Shown here: piece by piece, positions 6,496 to 15,993 of the stretch
Numbering within the stretch: the first letter of the stretch is position 1
Layout of the letters: every line of letters begins with the position of its first letter
Assembly: GCF_937915125.1 (NCBI RefSeq)
Contig: NZ_CALDMP010000098.1
Coordinates: 1 to 64,000 of the forward strand
Origin: an uncultured Ruminococcus sp.
Lineage (GTDB): Bacteria; Bacillota; Clostridia; Oscillospirales; Ruminococcaceae
Reading direction: 5' to 3'
DNA: 64,000 nt
The notes under the pieces: model-generated
What the model saw: only the letters and a program-made list of their open reading frames with translations
Told to the model about the DNA's origin: nothing
The model's database searches: none
Program-made: the position numbers and the translations under genes

Positions 6496-8217
6496 TTACC
6501 CCTTCCGCCGCTTCCGGTTATACCCACCGTTCCAGGGACTCTGGGTATATCCATGCCGGGACGAACGCCGCTGACCGCCATTTCTGCCCCGGTTCCGGGA
6601 ATCCTCCCGGCGATAACCATAGCCGCTGTCACGTTCCTCATACTTCCGCACAGCCACCTGCTTGCCGTTGATCTTCTCATTTTGCATGGCATCCACTACA
6701 AAGTCCAATTCTGCCTCAGGCACTTCCACCGTGGTGAACTGATCGTGAATGTCGATTTTCCCGAACTCGTTGCCTGCCATACCTGTAGCTTCCACCAGTG
6801 CGCCCAGGATAAAATTGGGCGCCATCCGGTCTTTTCGTCCGGCATTGATGTGCACACGCACAGTCTTTGCTCCGGCACGCTTACCCTTGCGGATGGGCTT
6901 CGGCACATCGAAAGTGGGCAGATTTTTCGTTGCCTCTTCCAGGCGCTGCTGTACCATTGCCGCCAGAATATGCTTTGCGGAATCCCCCTGCTCCAGCAGT
7001 GTTTCCGTCAATGCCATAGCCTCTTCGGAAACCTCCGTCTCCGACAATGCCAGCAGTCTCTCCCGTTCTGAATCCACTGCCAGCGCCCGCAGTTCCTTGG
7101 AAGTGGGCACGGCAATTTCCGTGATATCCGCCTTGGTATAGCGGGAAATGTCACGCAGTTCCATCTCCTGCTTACGACCACTGAGAATATTGTACGCCGT
7201 ACCAGTCTTTCCGGCACGTCCCGTTCTGCCGATGCGGTGGATATAGTACTCGTGATCCTGGGGCAGGTCGTAGTTGAACACGGCATCTACGCCCTTGACA
7301 TCAATACCACGTGCTGCCACATCCGTTGCGATCAGAATGGTACTTCTGCCACTTTTGAAACCGTTCATGACCTGGGTACGCTGGAGCTGTTTCATATCCC
7401 CATGGAGTCCCACCGCCGGAAATCCCCGGAGACACAGGGCTTCTGTCAGCTCGTCCACAGTCTTTTTCGTATTGCAGAAAATCATGGTGGAATTGGGCTG
7501 CTTCGCCAGCAGGAGCAGCTGTAAGGCATCGGTTTTGCGTCCCATAGGTACGCTGACATAGTACTGGGCGATGGCATCCACCGTCCGGTGTGCACTCTGG
7601 ATCTGTACCAGCACCGGGTCTTTCTGGTATTGTTTGGTGATTGCCAGAATCGCCGGGGGCATGGTTGCGGAAAACAGCACCGTCTGGCGCTGCTCGGGAA
7701 CCTGCGCCAGTACCGCTTCGATATCCTCCCGGAAACCCATGTTCAGCATTTCGTCCGCCTCGTCCAGCACGATGGTTTGCAGCTGATCCAGCTTCAGTGT
7801 ACGGCGGCGGAGGTGATCCAGCACACGTCCCGGCGTACCCACTACCAGATTTGCACCGTTTTTCAACTGGTGAATCTGTCTGTCCATACTGGCACCGCCA
7901 TAGACGGCAACCGGGCGCACGTGCTTTTTGAACCGGGCAAATTTCCGGATCTCATCACACGCCTGCATGGCAAGTTCTCTGGTGGGACAGAGAATCAGAG
8001 CGCAGACATGATCGCAGTCCTTCGGCTGCATCTGCTCCAGAATGGGAATGCTGAATGCGGCGGTTTTCCCGGTACCGGTGTTGGATTTGCCGATGACATC
8101 CTTGCCCTCCAGCAGCAGCGGGATGGTTTTTTCCTGAATCTCTGTCATTTCTGTAAAGTCCAGCTGCGCCACTGCCTCCAGCAGCGGTGCGGATAGGTTT
8201 AGTTCTTGAAATTGCAT
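6496..8217 (-). CDS. DEAD-box ATP-dependent RNA helicase (CsdA/DeaD type)
   Basis: The 573-residue protein unwinds RNA duplexes in ribosome assembly, RNA decay or cold adaptation. Motifs in order: a Q motif around TEMTEIQEKTIP, Walker A NTGTGKTAAF, PTRELAMQ, TPGRVLDHLRR, DEAD, SATM and HRIGRTGRAGKTG. Residues of about 455-530 form a DbpA-type RNA-binding domain (RVHINAGRKDRMAPNFILG). The tail is rich in R, G and Y, another RNA-binding feature. Together this is the DeaD/CshA architecture. GGGAG precedes the ATG at 8217. The gene stands alone and its 3' end lies about 35 bp beyond the antitoxin promoter, which fires away from it. Confidence 0.93.
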   Translation of the reverse strand: MQFQELNLSAPLLEAVAQLDFTEMTEIQEKTIPLLLEGKDVIGKSNTGTGKTAAFSIPILEQMQPKDCDHVCALILCPTRELAMQACDEIRKFARFKKHVRPVAVYGGASMDRQIHQLKNGANLVVGTPGRVLDHLRRRTLKLDQLQTIVLDEADEMLNMGFREDIEAVLAQVPEQRQTVLFSATMPPAILAITKQYQKDPVLVQIQSAHRTVDAIAQYYVSVPMGRKTDALQLLLLAKQPNSTMIFCNTKKTVDELTEALCLRGFPAVGLHGDMKQLQRTQVMNGFKSGRSTILIATDVAARGIDVKGVDAVFNYDLPQDHEYYIHRIGRTGRAGKTGTAYNILSGRKQEMELRDISRYTKADITEIAVPTSKELRALAVDSERERLLALSETEVSEEAMALTETLLEQGDSAKHILAAMVQQRLEEATKNLPTFDVPKPIRKGKRAGAKTVRVHINAGRKDRMAPNFILGALVEATGMAGNEFGKIDIHDQFTTVEVPEAELDFVVDAMQNEKINGKQVAVRKYEERDSGYGYRREDSRNRGRNGGQRRSSRHGYTQSPWNGGYNRKRRKG

Positions 8218-8369
8218 GTTACTCCCTTTCTACGATTTCTTCCTCGTCAAATAACAGCTCTTGTGTTCTGCTATAACGTCATACTTTTCTCTATTGCTTT
8301 TCTTTTTATTTTTGTTTCACCCAGTAGTGGATACTGCCTTCGTCCGCAGATTTTCGAAAATCATCTAAC

Positions 8370-8393
8370 CGGCGAACACAGTTCGCCCCTACA
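8370..8393. repeat. Palindromic CCCCTACA element
   Basis: GGCGAAC pairs with GTTCGCC, followed by CCTACA. It lies in the 469-bp gap upstream of the helicase gene, next to MITE-B copy 2. Confidence 0.8.
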
Positions 8394-8433
8394 ATTTCCT
8401 TGAAAACAGAAGTTTTTCATCTGAACCCCAATA

Positions 8434-8598
8434 GGTCACCTCTAAAAACCCGCTCACCCGTCATCTGCGGCACATTTTTACGCCATCTTCCCTTGCGAAA
8501 AAACTTGAAATACATCGAGTATTCCTGCGTTTTTTCGAAAGGGAATCTGTCGCAAATCTGCACCACATCTGACGGATTCGGGGTTTTTAGAGATGCCC
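8434..8598. mobile_element. MITE-B, full-length copy (165 bp)
   Basis: The element is bounded by imperfect terminal inverted repeats: GGTCACCTCTAAAAACCC at the left and the complement of GGGCATCTCTAAAAACCCC at the right. It is an inverted near-copy of 11390-11555. It has no coding capacity of its own. It fills most of the gap between the helicase and yebC. Confidence 0.75.
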
Positions 8599-8686
8599 AA
8601 TATTCAAAAAATATCTCCCGACAAAAAAGCGCACCCAGCGCCGCCCGTGGCGAAACCGGATACGCCCATCCCACTGTCAGATGCCA

Positions 8687-9424
8687 TTAGTCCTCTTCCG
8701 GCATATTCCAGTTATGATATACATTCTGTACGTCGTCATTGTCCTCCAGCTGTTCCAGCAGAAGGTTCATCTTCTTGATGGCATCCTCATCCTCCAGGGT
8801 GGTATACGTTGCCGGAATCTGCATGACTTCCGCAGAAAGCACATTGTAGCCCTTTGCAGTCAGACCCTCACGCAGTCCGCTCAGTGCAGAGGGTGCGCAG
8901 GATACCTCGATCACGTCCTCGTCCTCCATAGAGAAATCGTCTGCATCAAACTCGAAGCAGTCCTCCATGACCTGATCCTCGTCCAGACCGGTATTTTCCA
9001 GTACTACCATACCTTTTTCGCTGAACATGAAAGATACGCAGCCCGGTGTGCCCAGATTGCCGCCGAACTTGTCGAAATAATGGCGTACATCGCCGGCAGT
9101 CCGGTTCTTGTTGTCGGTCAGGCACTCTACGATCACAGCCACGCCGCTGGGACCATATCCCTCATAGACGATGGTTTCGTAGTTGTTCTTGTCACCCTCG
9201 CCTGCCGCTTTCTTGATGACACGCTCAATGTTGTCGTTGGGCACATTGTTGGACTTTGCCTTTGCAATGAGATCCCGCAGCTTGGAATTGGTGTTGGGAT
9301 CCGGGCCGCCCTCTTTCACGCAGACGGTGATCTCTCTGCCGATCTTTGTGAAGATCTTTCCCTTTGCGGCATCGGTCGCCTCTTTTTTCCGCTTGATATT
9401 ATTCCACTTCGAATGTCCTGACAT
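8687..9424 (-). CDS. YebC/PmpR family protein
   Basis: The 245-residue protein starts MSGHSKWNNIKRKKEATDAA, the hallmark of the YebC/TACO1 family, and has the typical GGPDPNTNSKLRDLIAKAK block. Members were first described as transcriptional regulators; recent work links many of them to relief of ribosome stalling. An AGGAGTG ribosome binding site lies upstream. The neighbours (helicase, mrnC, obgE) also serve RNA and ribosome biology but are separated by repeat-rich gaps, so co-transcription is uncertain. Confidence 0.95.
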   Translation of the reverse strand: MSGHSKWNNIKRKKEATDAAKGKIFTKIGREITVCVKEGGPDPNTNSKLRDLIAKAKSNNVPNDNIERVIKKAAGEGDKNNYETIVYEGYGPSGVAVIVECLTDNKNRTAGDVRHYFDKFGGNLGTPGCVSFMFSEKGMVVLENTGLDEDQVMEDCFEFDADDFSMEDEDVIEVSCAPSALSGLREGLTAKGYNVLSAEVMQIPATYTTLEDEDAIKKMNLLLEQLEDNDDVQNVYHNWNMPEED

Positions 9425-9490
9425 ATTGCAAACACTCCTCTTTTTCAGTTACATCCATATCGTTTCTTTCAACAAGATAACTTGCAATAA

Positions 9491-9514
9491 CGGGCGAACA
9501 CGGTTCGCACCTAC
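9491..9514. repeat. Palindromic CCCCTACA element, diverged
   Basis: CGGGCGAACACGGTTCGCAC followed by CTAC. Single changes in the loop and stem distinguish it from the copies at 123 and 25083. Confidence 0.7.
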
Positions 9515-9570
9515 TACGCAGTCTCAACTAAAACTTTATATTGTTATAAACTGGAGGTTTCAGATAAATC

Positions 9571-9646
9571 CGGCGGGAGCAAGCCCCCGCCCTACGTTTC
9601 TGATTTCCAGACAGAAAGTAAAGCTTTAGGCGTGACAATGCACTAC
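9571..9646. repeat. 75-bp dispersed repeat, copy 2
   Basis: It matches 49-123, beginning with the same GGCGGGAGCAAGCCCCCGCC palindrome and ending in ACAATGCACTAC. Confidence 0.75.
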
Positions 9647-9658
9647 ATTGCGCTTTCC

Positions 9659-10060
9659 TTATATGGATGACATCGCATCTTCTATACACACAGCAAACAG
9701 TTCCGCAAGCCGCTGCTCTGCGCCCATCAGGTGCAGATAACCGAACAGTGCTTCCAGTCCTGTTGCCTTATGATAATCCTGCGCCGCTGTATGGCGCGGA
9801 ACCGTATTGTTGGCATTTCTGCCTCGCTTGTACACCCCAAGCTCATCCTCCGTCAGCCGGGACAGAATACGGTCGGCTGCCTGCGCCTGGAATTCCGCAC
9901 AGACCAGCTGCACCTTTTTCACGTGCAGCTTTGCCGCCGGCTGGTTCGCCTCCAGCAAGAGCCGTTCCCGCACCATGACCTCATAGACGCTGTCCCCCAG
10001 AAACGCCAATGCCAGGGGACTGTATTGTCTCGCCTGAGACGCTGTGATACCAGGCTGCAT
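9659..10060 (-). CDS. mrnC: Mini-ribonuclease III
   Basis: Mini-RNase III (133 residues from the ATG) is an RNase III catalytic domain without the double-stranded RNA-binding domain and matures 23S rRNA in Firmicutes. The family signature LALAFLGDSVYEVMVRERL carries the catalytic acidic residue, and NNTVPRHTAAQDYHKATGLE with EALFGYL completes the fold. A TTG directly before the ATG could also serve as the start. GGAGG lies 10 nt upstream. It follows obgE by about 15 bp on the same strand and is probably co-transcribed with it. Confidence 0.93.
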   Translation of the reverse strand: MQPGITASQARQYSPLALAFLGDSVYEVMVRERLLLEANQPAAKLHVKKVQLVCAEFQAQAADRILSRLTEDELGVYKRGRNANNTVPRHTAAQDYHKATGLEALFGYLHLMGAEQRLAELFAVCIEDAMSSI

Positions 10061-10075
10061 CAATGTTCAGCCTCC

Positions 10076-11377
<1,302 letters not shown>

Positions 11378-11389
11378 TCATAAAATTCT

Positions 11390-11555
11390 GGGCATCTCTG
11401 AAAAACCCCGAATCCGTCAGATGCGGTGCAGATTCGCGACAGATCCCCTTGTGAAAAAACGCAGGAATACTCGATGTATTTCAAGTTTTTTCGCAAGGAA
11501 AGATGGCGTAAAGATGCGCCGCAGATGACGGGTGAGCGGGTTTTTAGAGGTGACC
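11390..11555. mobile_element. MITE-B, full-length copy (166 bp) between rpmA and obg
   Basis: The sequence is about 85-90% identical to the reverse complement of 8434-8598 and has the same terminal inverted repeats (GGGCATCTCTGAAAAACCCC and GGGTTTTTAGAGGTGACC). It interrupts the usual rplU-prp-rpmA-obg cluster. An open frame across it (11182-11619, - strand) reads through the repeat and is not a gene. Confidence 0.75.
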
Positions 11556-11629
11556 TTCTATCAAAAAATCCCAAGCGTGCGGCTCGGGATTTCCTGTCGT
11601 TCTTCACGTAAAACAGCAAAAGCTGTCAG

Positions 11630-11911
11630 TTACTGAGCAGCGTATACGCTGACCTTCTTGCGGTCACGGCCAACACGCTCAAACTTTACGGTACCATCTA
11701 CCATAGCGAACAGTGTGTCATCAGAACCGATGCCAACGCCCTCACCCGGATGAATGTGGGTACCTCTCTGGCGAACCAGAATGTTGCCAGCCTTTACAAA
11801 CTGACCGTCTGCACGCTTTACGCCCAGACGCTTGGACTCAGAATCACGGCCGTTCTTAGTAGAACCGGAACCTTTCTTATGTGCAAAAAACTGCATACTA
11901 ATGCGCAACAT
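11630..11911 (-). CDS. rpmA: 50S ribosomal protein L27
   Basis: L27 (93 residues) reaches into the peptidyl transferase centre. The sequence [20 protein letters not shown] shows the Firmicutes N-terminal extension; Prp cleaves such extensions after the QFFA-type motif to expose the functional N-terminus. Methionine replaces the more usual leucine before QFFA. The core ([13 protein letters not shown], then [20 protein letters not shown]) is standard. It lies 4 bp downstream of prp in the rplU-prp-rpmA operon. Confidence 0.97.
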   Translation of the reverse strand: MLRISMQFFAHKKGSGSTKNGRDSESKRLGVKRADGQFVKAGNILVRQRGTHIHPGEGVGIGSDDTLFAMVDGTVKFERVGRDRKKVSVYAAQ

Positions 11912-11915
11912 AACT

Positions 11916-12242
11916 TTACACCTCCATGTGTTTCAATTGGATATACGCGGGATAAGCCTCTGCAAGCAGCTGGAACTGTAATTCCAGTCCAGCAAAGAGC
12001 CGGTCTGCATTTCCGGAAACATCCGGTTTGTCCAGCCGGAGTACAATTGCCGCTGTTTTCTCCTCTTCCTCTGCGGAAACCGGGAGATGATATATCTCCG
12101 TCATGAGATTGGCAACTGTCTGCACTGCGGAAGAAACGCTTGCACAGACAATGTCTGCACCTTCTTCTGCATAGCCCGCATGTCCCTCAACGGAACAGCC
12201 CGTGCAGTGCTCCCCTGCATAGAAAAAACGTGCGGAAATCAT
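11916..12242 (-). CDS. prp: Ribosomal-processing cysteine protease Prp
   Basis: Prp (108 residues) removes the N-terminal extension of L27 in Firmicutes. The catalytic histidine lies in [17 protein letters not shown] and the catalytic cysteine in the following IVCASVSSA segment, at the expected spacing. The stop of rplU overlaps this gene's start region (12242), and rpmA follows after 4 bp, so the substrate and its protease are translated from one mRNA. The partner motif in L27 is intact, so the pair should be functional. Confidence 0.95.
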   Translation of the reverse strand: MISARFFYAGEHCTGCSVEGHAGYAEEGADIVCASVSSAVQTVANLMTEIYHLPVSAEEEEKTAAIVLRLDKPDVSGNADRLFAGLELQFQLLAEAYPAYIQLKHMEV

Positions 12243-12553
12243 TATGCCTCGATGGCTTCGATCTGCACCTGGGTATAGGGCTGTCTGTGACCCTGCTTCT
12301 TCTTCTCGCCCTTCTTCGGCTTGTAGGTCATAACTGTGATCTTCTTTGCCTTGCCATTCTTGATGACCTTGGCACGAACAGAAGCACCGTCTACATACGG
12401 ATTACCGATCTTCAGACCGTCCTCGCCGCCAACTGCAACAACCTTGTCAAATACAATGCTGTCCTCTGCCTCTACGTTCAGCTTTTCGATAAAGAGCGTG
12501 TCGTTTGCCTTTACCTGATACTGCTTTCCGCCGGTTTCAATTACTGCGTACAT
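12242..12553 (-). CDS. rplU: 50S ribosomal protein L21
   Basis: L21 (103 residues) binds 23S rRNA near L20. The protein starts [20 protein letters not shown], the standard N-terminus, and ends in the GQRQPYTQV-like block [18 protein letters not shown]. The ATG at 12553 is chosen over a start four codons upstream because it matches the family start. It is the first gene of rplU-prp-rpmA, with a consensus promoter at 12638-12666 and a structured leader between. Confidence 0.97.
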   Translation of the reverse strand: MYAVIETGGKQYQVKANDTLFIEKLNVEAEDSIVFDKVVAVGGEDGLKIGNPYVDGASVRAKVIKNGKAKKITVMTYKPKKGEKKKQGHRQPYTQVQIEAIEA

Positions 12554-12632
12554 GATATCTGGCACCTGCCTTTTACAAAAACTCGCTGCGATGGGTGCAT
12601 CAAAATGCTTTTTGACCCGGACGCATGCGGCT
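12554..12632 (-). promoter_or_regulatory. Putative L21 leader
   Basis: The predicted 5' untranslated region of rplU folds into a hairpin in which GGGTCAAAA pairs with TTTTGA and TGCACCC pieces around AGCA. Ribosomal protein L21 leaders are known upstream of rplU in Firmicutes and are thought to mediate autoregulation. The match to the known leader family is by position and hairpin only. Confidence 0.5.
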
Positions 12633-12637
12633 TTTTT

Positions 12638-12666
12638 ATTGTATCATATTTCCGGTGGCTTGTCAA
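12638..12666 (-). promoter_or_regulatory. Promoter of the rplU-prp-rpmA operon
   Basis: On the - strand TTGACA (12666-12661) and TACAAT (12643-12638) are 17 nt apart. Confidence 0.8.
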
Positions 12667-12847
12667 GATTTTTCTGAAAAAATTTTTTCGTGTCAGGACG
12701 TTTTTTCTTTGGCAGTCTGTACAAAAGCCTGGGATAGTTCTTGTGCATCACTCTGAATTTCTGAAAGAATTGCAACATTTCTGCCGTCTCCATTGTATCC
12801 TTTATAAAGAGACATTTTTCCAAACCAATTCAAAGGAGGTAATTCTT

Positions 12848-14539
12848 ATGAAAAAACTGATATCCATCTCACTTGCACTGAGTCTGCTCCTGGGCAGTAC
12901 TGCTGTGAGCCTGCCGACTTCGGCGGAGGAAAGCATTCCCATCATCCTGACAGCAAACCGGTATGAATTTCTTCAGATCGATTCCTACCCCGGTTCGGAT
13001 GCGCTAATCCTTCGGGTGGAAACCGACCAGAAACCAGATGAAATTATGCTTATGGACGGCGACACCGGCGAACAGATCGGCGTTCTGCGTGATGACGGTG
13101 CCTACACCAACAGCGGCGACAATCTCGCCGGAGACGGCATCTATTCCTATCGCACTGTCATTTCAACAACAGAACCTGCGGTATACTCTTATTATGTCAT
13201 TGCAGACGGCGTACAATCCAACACAGTGCGTATTCTCGTTGCTGATGATTATACGAACGACGAACTGAACGAGATCAGCGAAGTCAATATGCAAATTGAT
13301 ACACTCCTGGATGACAGCACATATCAGGCAAAAGACACTGCTGCACGAAAAGAAGCCATTTTTGCTCTGCTGAACGATCTGGCTGAAAATGGGACTGCGG
13401 ATTTTCCCTACAGCCTGATTGATCCGGATTCTATTGTTTTTGACGAAACGACTCAGACATTTTTCTTTGTTTATCGCTGCGGCGAATGGAGCAACGGCTA
13501 TTTTGGTGCTTTCTATGATCTTGATCAGTGGAACGAAGTCCCCATTGCCTCTGTCAGCATGGAATCCAGGTATCATTTTGACAATTTCACACGCTTTATC
13601 ATGGAATTGCCGGAACGACAGGATATTCTCGCTGTGCCAAGTTCATACAATCCCAACAGGATCCTCGCATTGGATCACCAGGGGTATGATGAAATTTATA
13701 TTACTGCAAACCGCTATCGCATTACCCTGGAAGAGGGTTATACCATTGATGACAGTGTATATGAACAGCTGTCCGGTCTCATCACCCAAAAAAAGAACAA
13801 CGCCGCAGCAACGGTGGAAAAGAATCCGAATTTCGACACCATGTATTATTATTATGCCGGATCAGCCTATCTGATCCAGGATAAAGAAGCCGAGGGAAAC
13901 ACCTGGCTGTTCGCTTGCGGCGAAGCACTCAATTATGATGAAGAAGCGGTTTTGCAGATACTCCATGCACTGCCGGGATTTCAGCATATCGACTACGCCA
14001 AAGCCGGCTATTTTATTTCGGAATCTCCCAACCTGCTCACCCTGACAAATTTGACTGTCACCTGCCCTACTCCAGAAGGCAGTGCGCTGACCAAAGAGGA
14101 CTTCGCACCCTACCTGGAATTAAATTCCCTGAAACAGTCCACAGATGATCCGACCTCATATACCATCAGCCTGAATGGCAATTCCGTAAACTGGTATGAT
14201 TCCATTCGCACCCTGATGGAACACGGACTGGTGCAGTCCGTGGACAATTACTCGTACATGATAACAGAGCTTGCCTATGATGAAACAGTTCTCATCCATG
14301 ACGACCCCATCCGCTATCTCCAGAACGGTGATGTCAACAACGACAGCATCATCAACGCCGACGATGCATACGAGACATTGACCTCTTATGCAAGCTGTTC
14401 CGTAGGAAAAGAGGATCCGCTCCAGCCGGTACAGCGTGTGGCTGCGGACTATGATCTGAATGGGCAGGTAGACGCCAACGATGCCTATGAGATGCTTCTG
14501 ACTTATGCAAGCAATTCCGTAGGAAAAGAAACGGATTAA
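12848..14539 (+). CDS. Secreted protein with C-terminal type I dockerin
   Basis: The 563-residue protein has a clear signal peptide (MKKLISISLALSLLLGSTAV, cleavage near SAEES). Residues of about 30-125 resemble an immunoglobulin-like domain. The middle (about 130-485) is tyrosine- and aspartate-rich and matches no family I recognise. The last 75 residues hold two calcium-binding dockerin repeats, GDVNNDSIINADDAYETL and ADYDLNGQVDANDAYEMLL, each followed by a near-identical YAS-SVGKE tail. Dockerins anchor proteins to cohesins of a cellulosome or a related surface complex. AAGGAGG precedes the ATG. It is alone on the + strand among - strand genes. No cohesin or glycosidase is in the window. 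Confidence 0.85.
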   Translation: MKKLISISLALSLLLGSTAVSLPTSAEESIPIILTANRYEFLQIDSYPGSDALILRVETDQKPDEIMLMDGDTGEQIGVLRDDGAYTNSGDNLAGDGIYSYRTVISTTEPAVYSYYVIADGVQSNTVRILVADDYTNDELNEISEVNMQIDTLLDDSTYQAKDTAARKEAIFALLNDLAENGTADFPYSLIDPDSIVFDETTQTFFFVYRCGEWSNGYFGAFYDLDQWNEVPIASVSMESRYHFDNFTRFIMELPERQDILAVPSSYNPNRILALDHQGYDEIYITANRYRITLEEGYTIDDSVYEQLSGLITQKKNNAAATVEKNPNFDTMYYYYAGSAYLIQDKEAEGNTWLFACGEALNYDEEAVLQILHALPGFQHIDYAKAGYFISESPNLLTLTNLTVTCPTPEGSALTKEDFAPYLELNSLKQSTDDPTSYTISLNGNSVNWYDSIRTLMEHGLVQSVDNYSYMITELAYDETVLIHDDPIRYLQNGDVNNDSIINADDAYETLTSYASCSVGKEDPLQPVQRVAADYDLNGQVDANDAYEMLLTYASNSVGKETD

Positions 14540-14596
14540 ACTTCAGGCAGCACCGCACAAAAGGGTTGCTGCAAGGACAGCAAAATCCTGATTCAC

Positions 14597-14623
14597 GGGT
14601 CGATGTGGGCATCGACCCCTACA
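14597..14623. repeat. Palindromic CCCCTACA element, GTCGATG stem
   Basis: GGGTCGATG pairs with CATCGACCC around TGGG/short loop, followed by CTACA. The stem differs from the GAACACAGTTC type, but pairing and tail are kept. Confidence 0.75.
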
Positions 14624-14647
14624 AAACGTTACGAAATTCGTGGTGAT

Positions 14648-14674
14648 TGTAGGGTGCGATACCCACATCGCACC
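14648..14674. repeat. Palindromic element, GGTGCGAT stem, reverse orientation
   Basis: TGTAGGGTGCGAT pairs with ATCGCACC. The TGTAGGG tail is on the left, so this copy is inverted relative to 14597. Confidence 0.75.
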
Positions 14675-14727
14675 GTTTTCTTGTTGGATTTTGATGCTTG
14701 TCAGCCTCTAGGAAAGCATATCAACGA

Positions 14728-14763
14728 AAATAAGGGACTGCTGCAGACAGTCCCTTATTTTTA
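14728..14763. terminator. Bidirectional terminator
   Basis: AAATAAGGGACTG (14728-14740) pairs perfectly with CAGTCCCTTATTT (14748-14760), flanked by A and T runs. It can end both the dockerin gene and the convergent gene whose stop codon it overlaps. Confidence 0.85.
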
Positions 14764-15801
14764 CATCATTAGAATTGCAAATAAAACCAAAAACAGCACG
14801 CCAGTGAGAAGATACTGCAAAGCGACCATGCCCACAATGAGCCAGCCATTTGTACCGCCCTGGGCACGCAGCCGGTGACGGCGCATTTCTTTGGACAGAT
14901 CTTCCTGTGCGATCTGGTGTACCTGGCGCAGCACAAAACGGTAGTACAGCCAGTTTCCGAAAAGTCCCAGAACAATGGTCATGCCAACTTCCAGGTAGTT
15001 GCAGATCACCGCTGCATTATACACAAGGGTCTCACAGTTTTCCAGCCGTTCCAGCATCCCCTGCATCACCTGCTGTATGTTGGGATACATTTCTGCCAGC
15101 GCACTTCCCTCAGAACTCTTTATCATCTGGAGCATATCCGGCAGTGACGTTTGCAGCATCATTGCCATCTGAGGCAGATGGAGCAGCGTCAGAACGGCAA
15201 TCAATATAATAGAAAACAGCCACATTTTCCGGTTTGCAAAATAAAACTGGGGAAAAATCAGGCAGGGAAAATTCAGGGAGATCCTATGTCCCTCATGGAA
15301 CCGCCGGAATTTCGGCAGATAGTACAGAGTGTTGTTGCCCACGAAATCCGCCACATCCTCCAGGCGTTCTCCGCCGATAACATCGTCCCGGTTCATGCCG
15401 CAGCAGGGATCGTCCATTCCCATCATCTCTGCTGTCCTGCGCATCCGTTCCCGGAAGGAATCCCGTTGGGGCGGCACATCGCTGTCCCCGTTTTCCTCCC
15501 AGGACGGCATCTGCGGCGGTTCTGCCATAGATGCACCGCAGTTCTGACACCGCTGGGCTGCCTGATCATTGGCAGTGCCGCAATTGGGGCAGATCTGCTC
15601 CGGCTTCTGCTCTTCCTCTTTTTGTCGTTCTGATTTCCAGGTCTCCCCGGACTGATGCAGTTCTATATTGATGCACTTGTTGTTCTTTGTCCAGCATTCC
15701 CGATGATAGGGTGTGCCGCACTCCGGGCAGACTACCACATCATCCTTTTCCTGCAATTTCTTTCCGCAGCCGAAGCACGGGTCTCCTGTATGCAGCCCCA
15801 T
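14761..15801 (-). CDS. Zinc-ribbon/RING-like membrane protein of unknown function
   Basis: The 346-residue protein starts MGLHTGDPCFGCGKKLQEKD. Residues 1-35 hold a treble-clef cysteine/histidine cluster (CFGCGKKL, CPECGTPYHRECW) like the RING-related prokaryotic family. A second zinc ribbon (CPNCGTANDQAAQRCQNCG) follows near residue 70. After a polar linker with a paired-cysteine CCGMN, the C-terminal part has three or four membrane helices. The ATG at 15801 is chosen because the cysteine cluster begins there and AGAGGGATG precedes it. The role is unknown; similar proteins occur singly in Ruminococcaceae. Confidence 0.75.
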   Translation of the reverse strand: MGLHTGDPCFGCGKKLQEKDDVVVCPECGTPYHRECWTKNNKCINIELHQSGETWKSERQKEEEQKPEQICPNCGTANDQAAQRCQNCGASMAEPPQMPSWEENGDSDVPPQRDSFRERMRRTAEMMGMDDPCCGMNRDDVIGGERLEDVADFVGNNTLYYLPKFRRFHEGHRISLNFPCLIFPQFYFANRKMWLFSIILIAVLTLLHLPQMAMMLQTSLPDMLQMIKSSEGSALAEMYPNIQQVMQGMLERLENCETLVYNAAVICNYLEVGMTIVLGLFGNWLYYRFVLRQVHQIAQEDLSKEMRRHRLRAQGGTNGWLIVGMVALQYLLTGVLFLVLFAILMM

Positions 15802-15833
15802 ATGCCATCCCTCTTTCCTTTGGGTACTTTCGT

Positions 15834-15877
15834 CAACACCGCACAAAGAGCGCCTGACGGCTTTGCGCGGTATTGCC
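15834..15877. mobile_element. MITE-A deletion derivative (44 bp)
   Basis: Both ends of family A are joined: CAACACCGCACAAAGAGCGC and GCTTTGCGCGGTATTGCC. The interior is lost. Confidence 0.7.
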
Positions 15878-15993
15878 TTTCTTCTTATTATACCACATGG
15901 GAAAAATTTTTTCAATATCCAAAGAAAATATTTGCATCTCAGACGATTTTGTAGTATAATAAGAAAGATACGAGGAATCACAGGAAGTTTCAA

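Larger units (their letters stand above)
9425..9658. other. Intergenic region with two repeat elements
   Basis: This 234-bp gap between mrnC and yebC holds a palindromic CCCCTACA-type element with a mutated tail (9491-9514) and the second copy of the 75-bp repeat (9571-9646). I see no gene and no clear promoter. Confidence 0.6.
14540..14760. other. Intergenic region with palindromes and a shared terminator
   Basis: Between the dockerin gene and the convergent zinc-ribbon gene lie a partial MITE-A end (about 14547-14565), two palindromic elements in opposite orientation (14597-14623 and 14648-14674), and a bidirectional terminator (14728-14763). No gene is seen. Confidence 0.7.
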
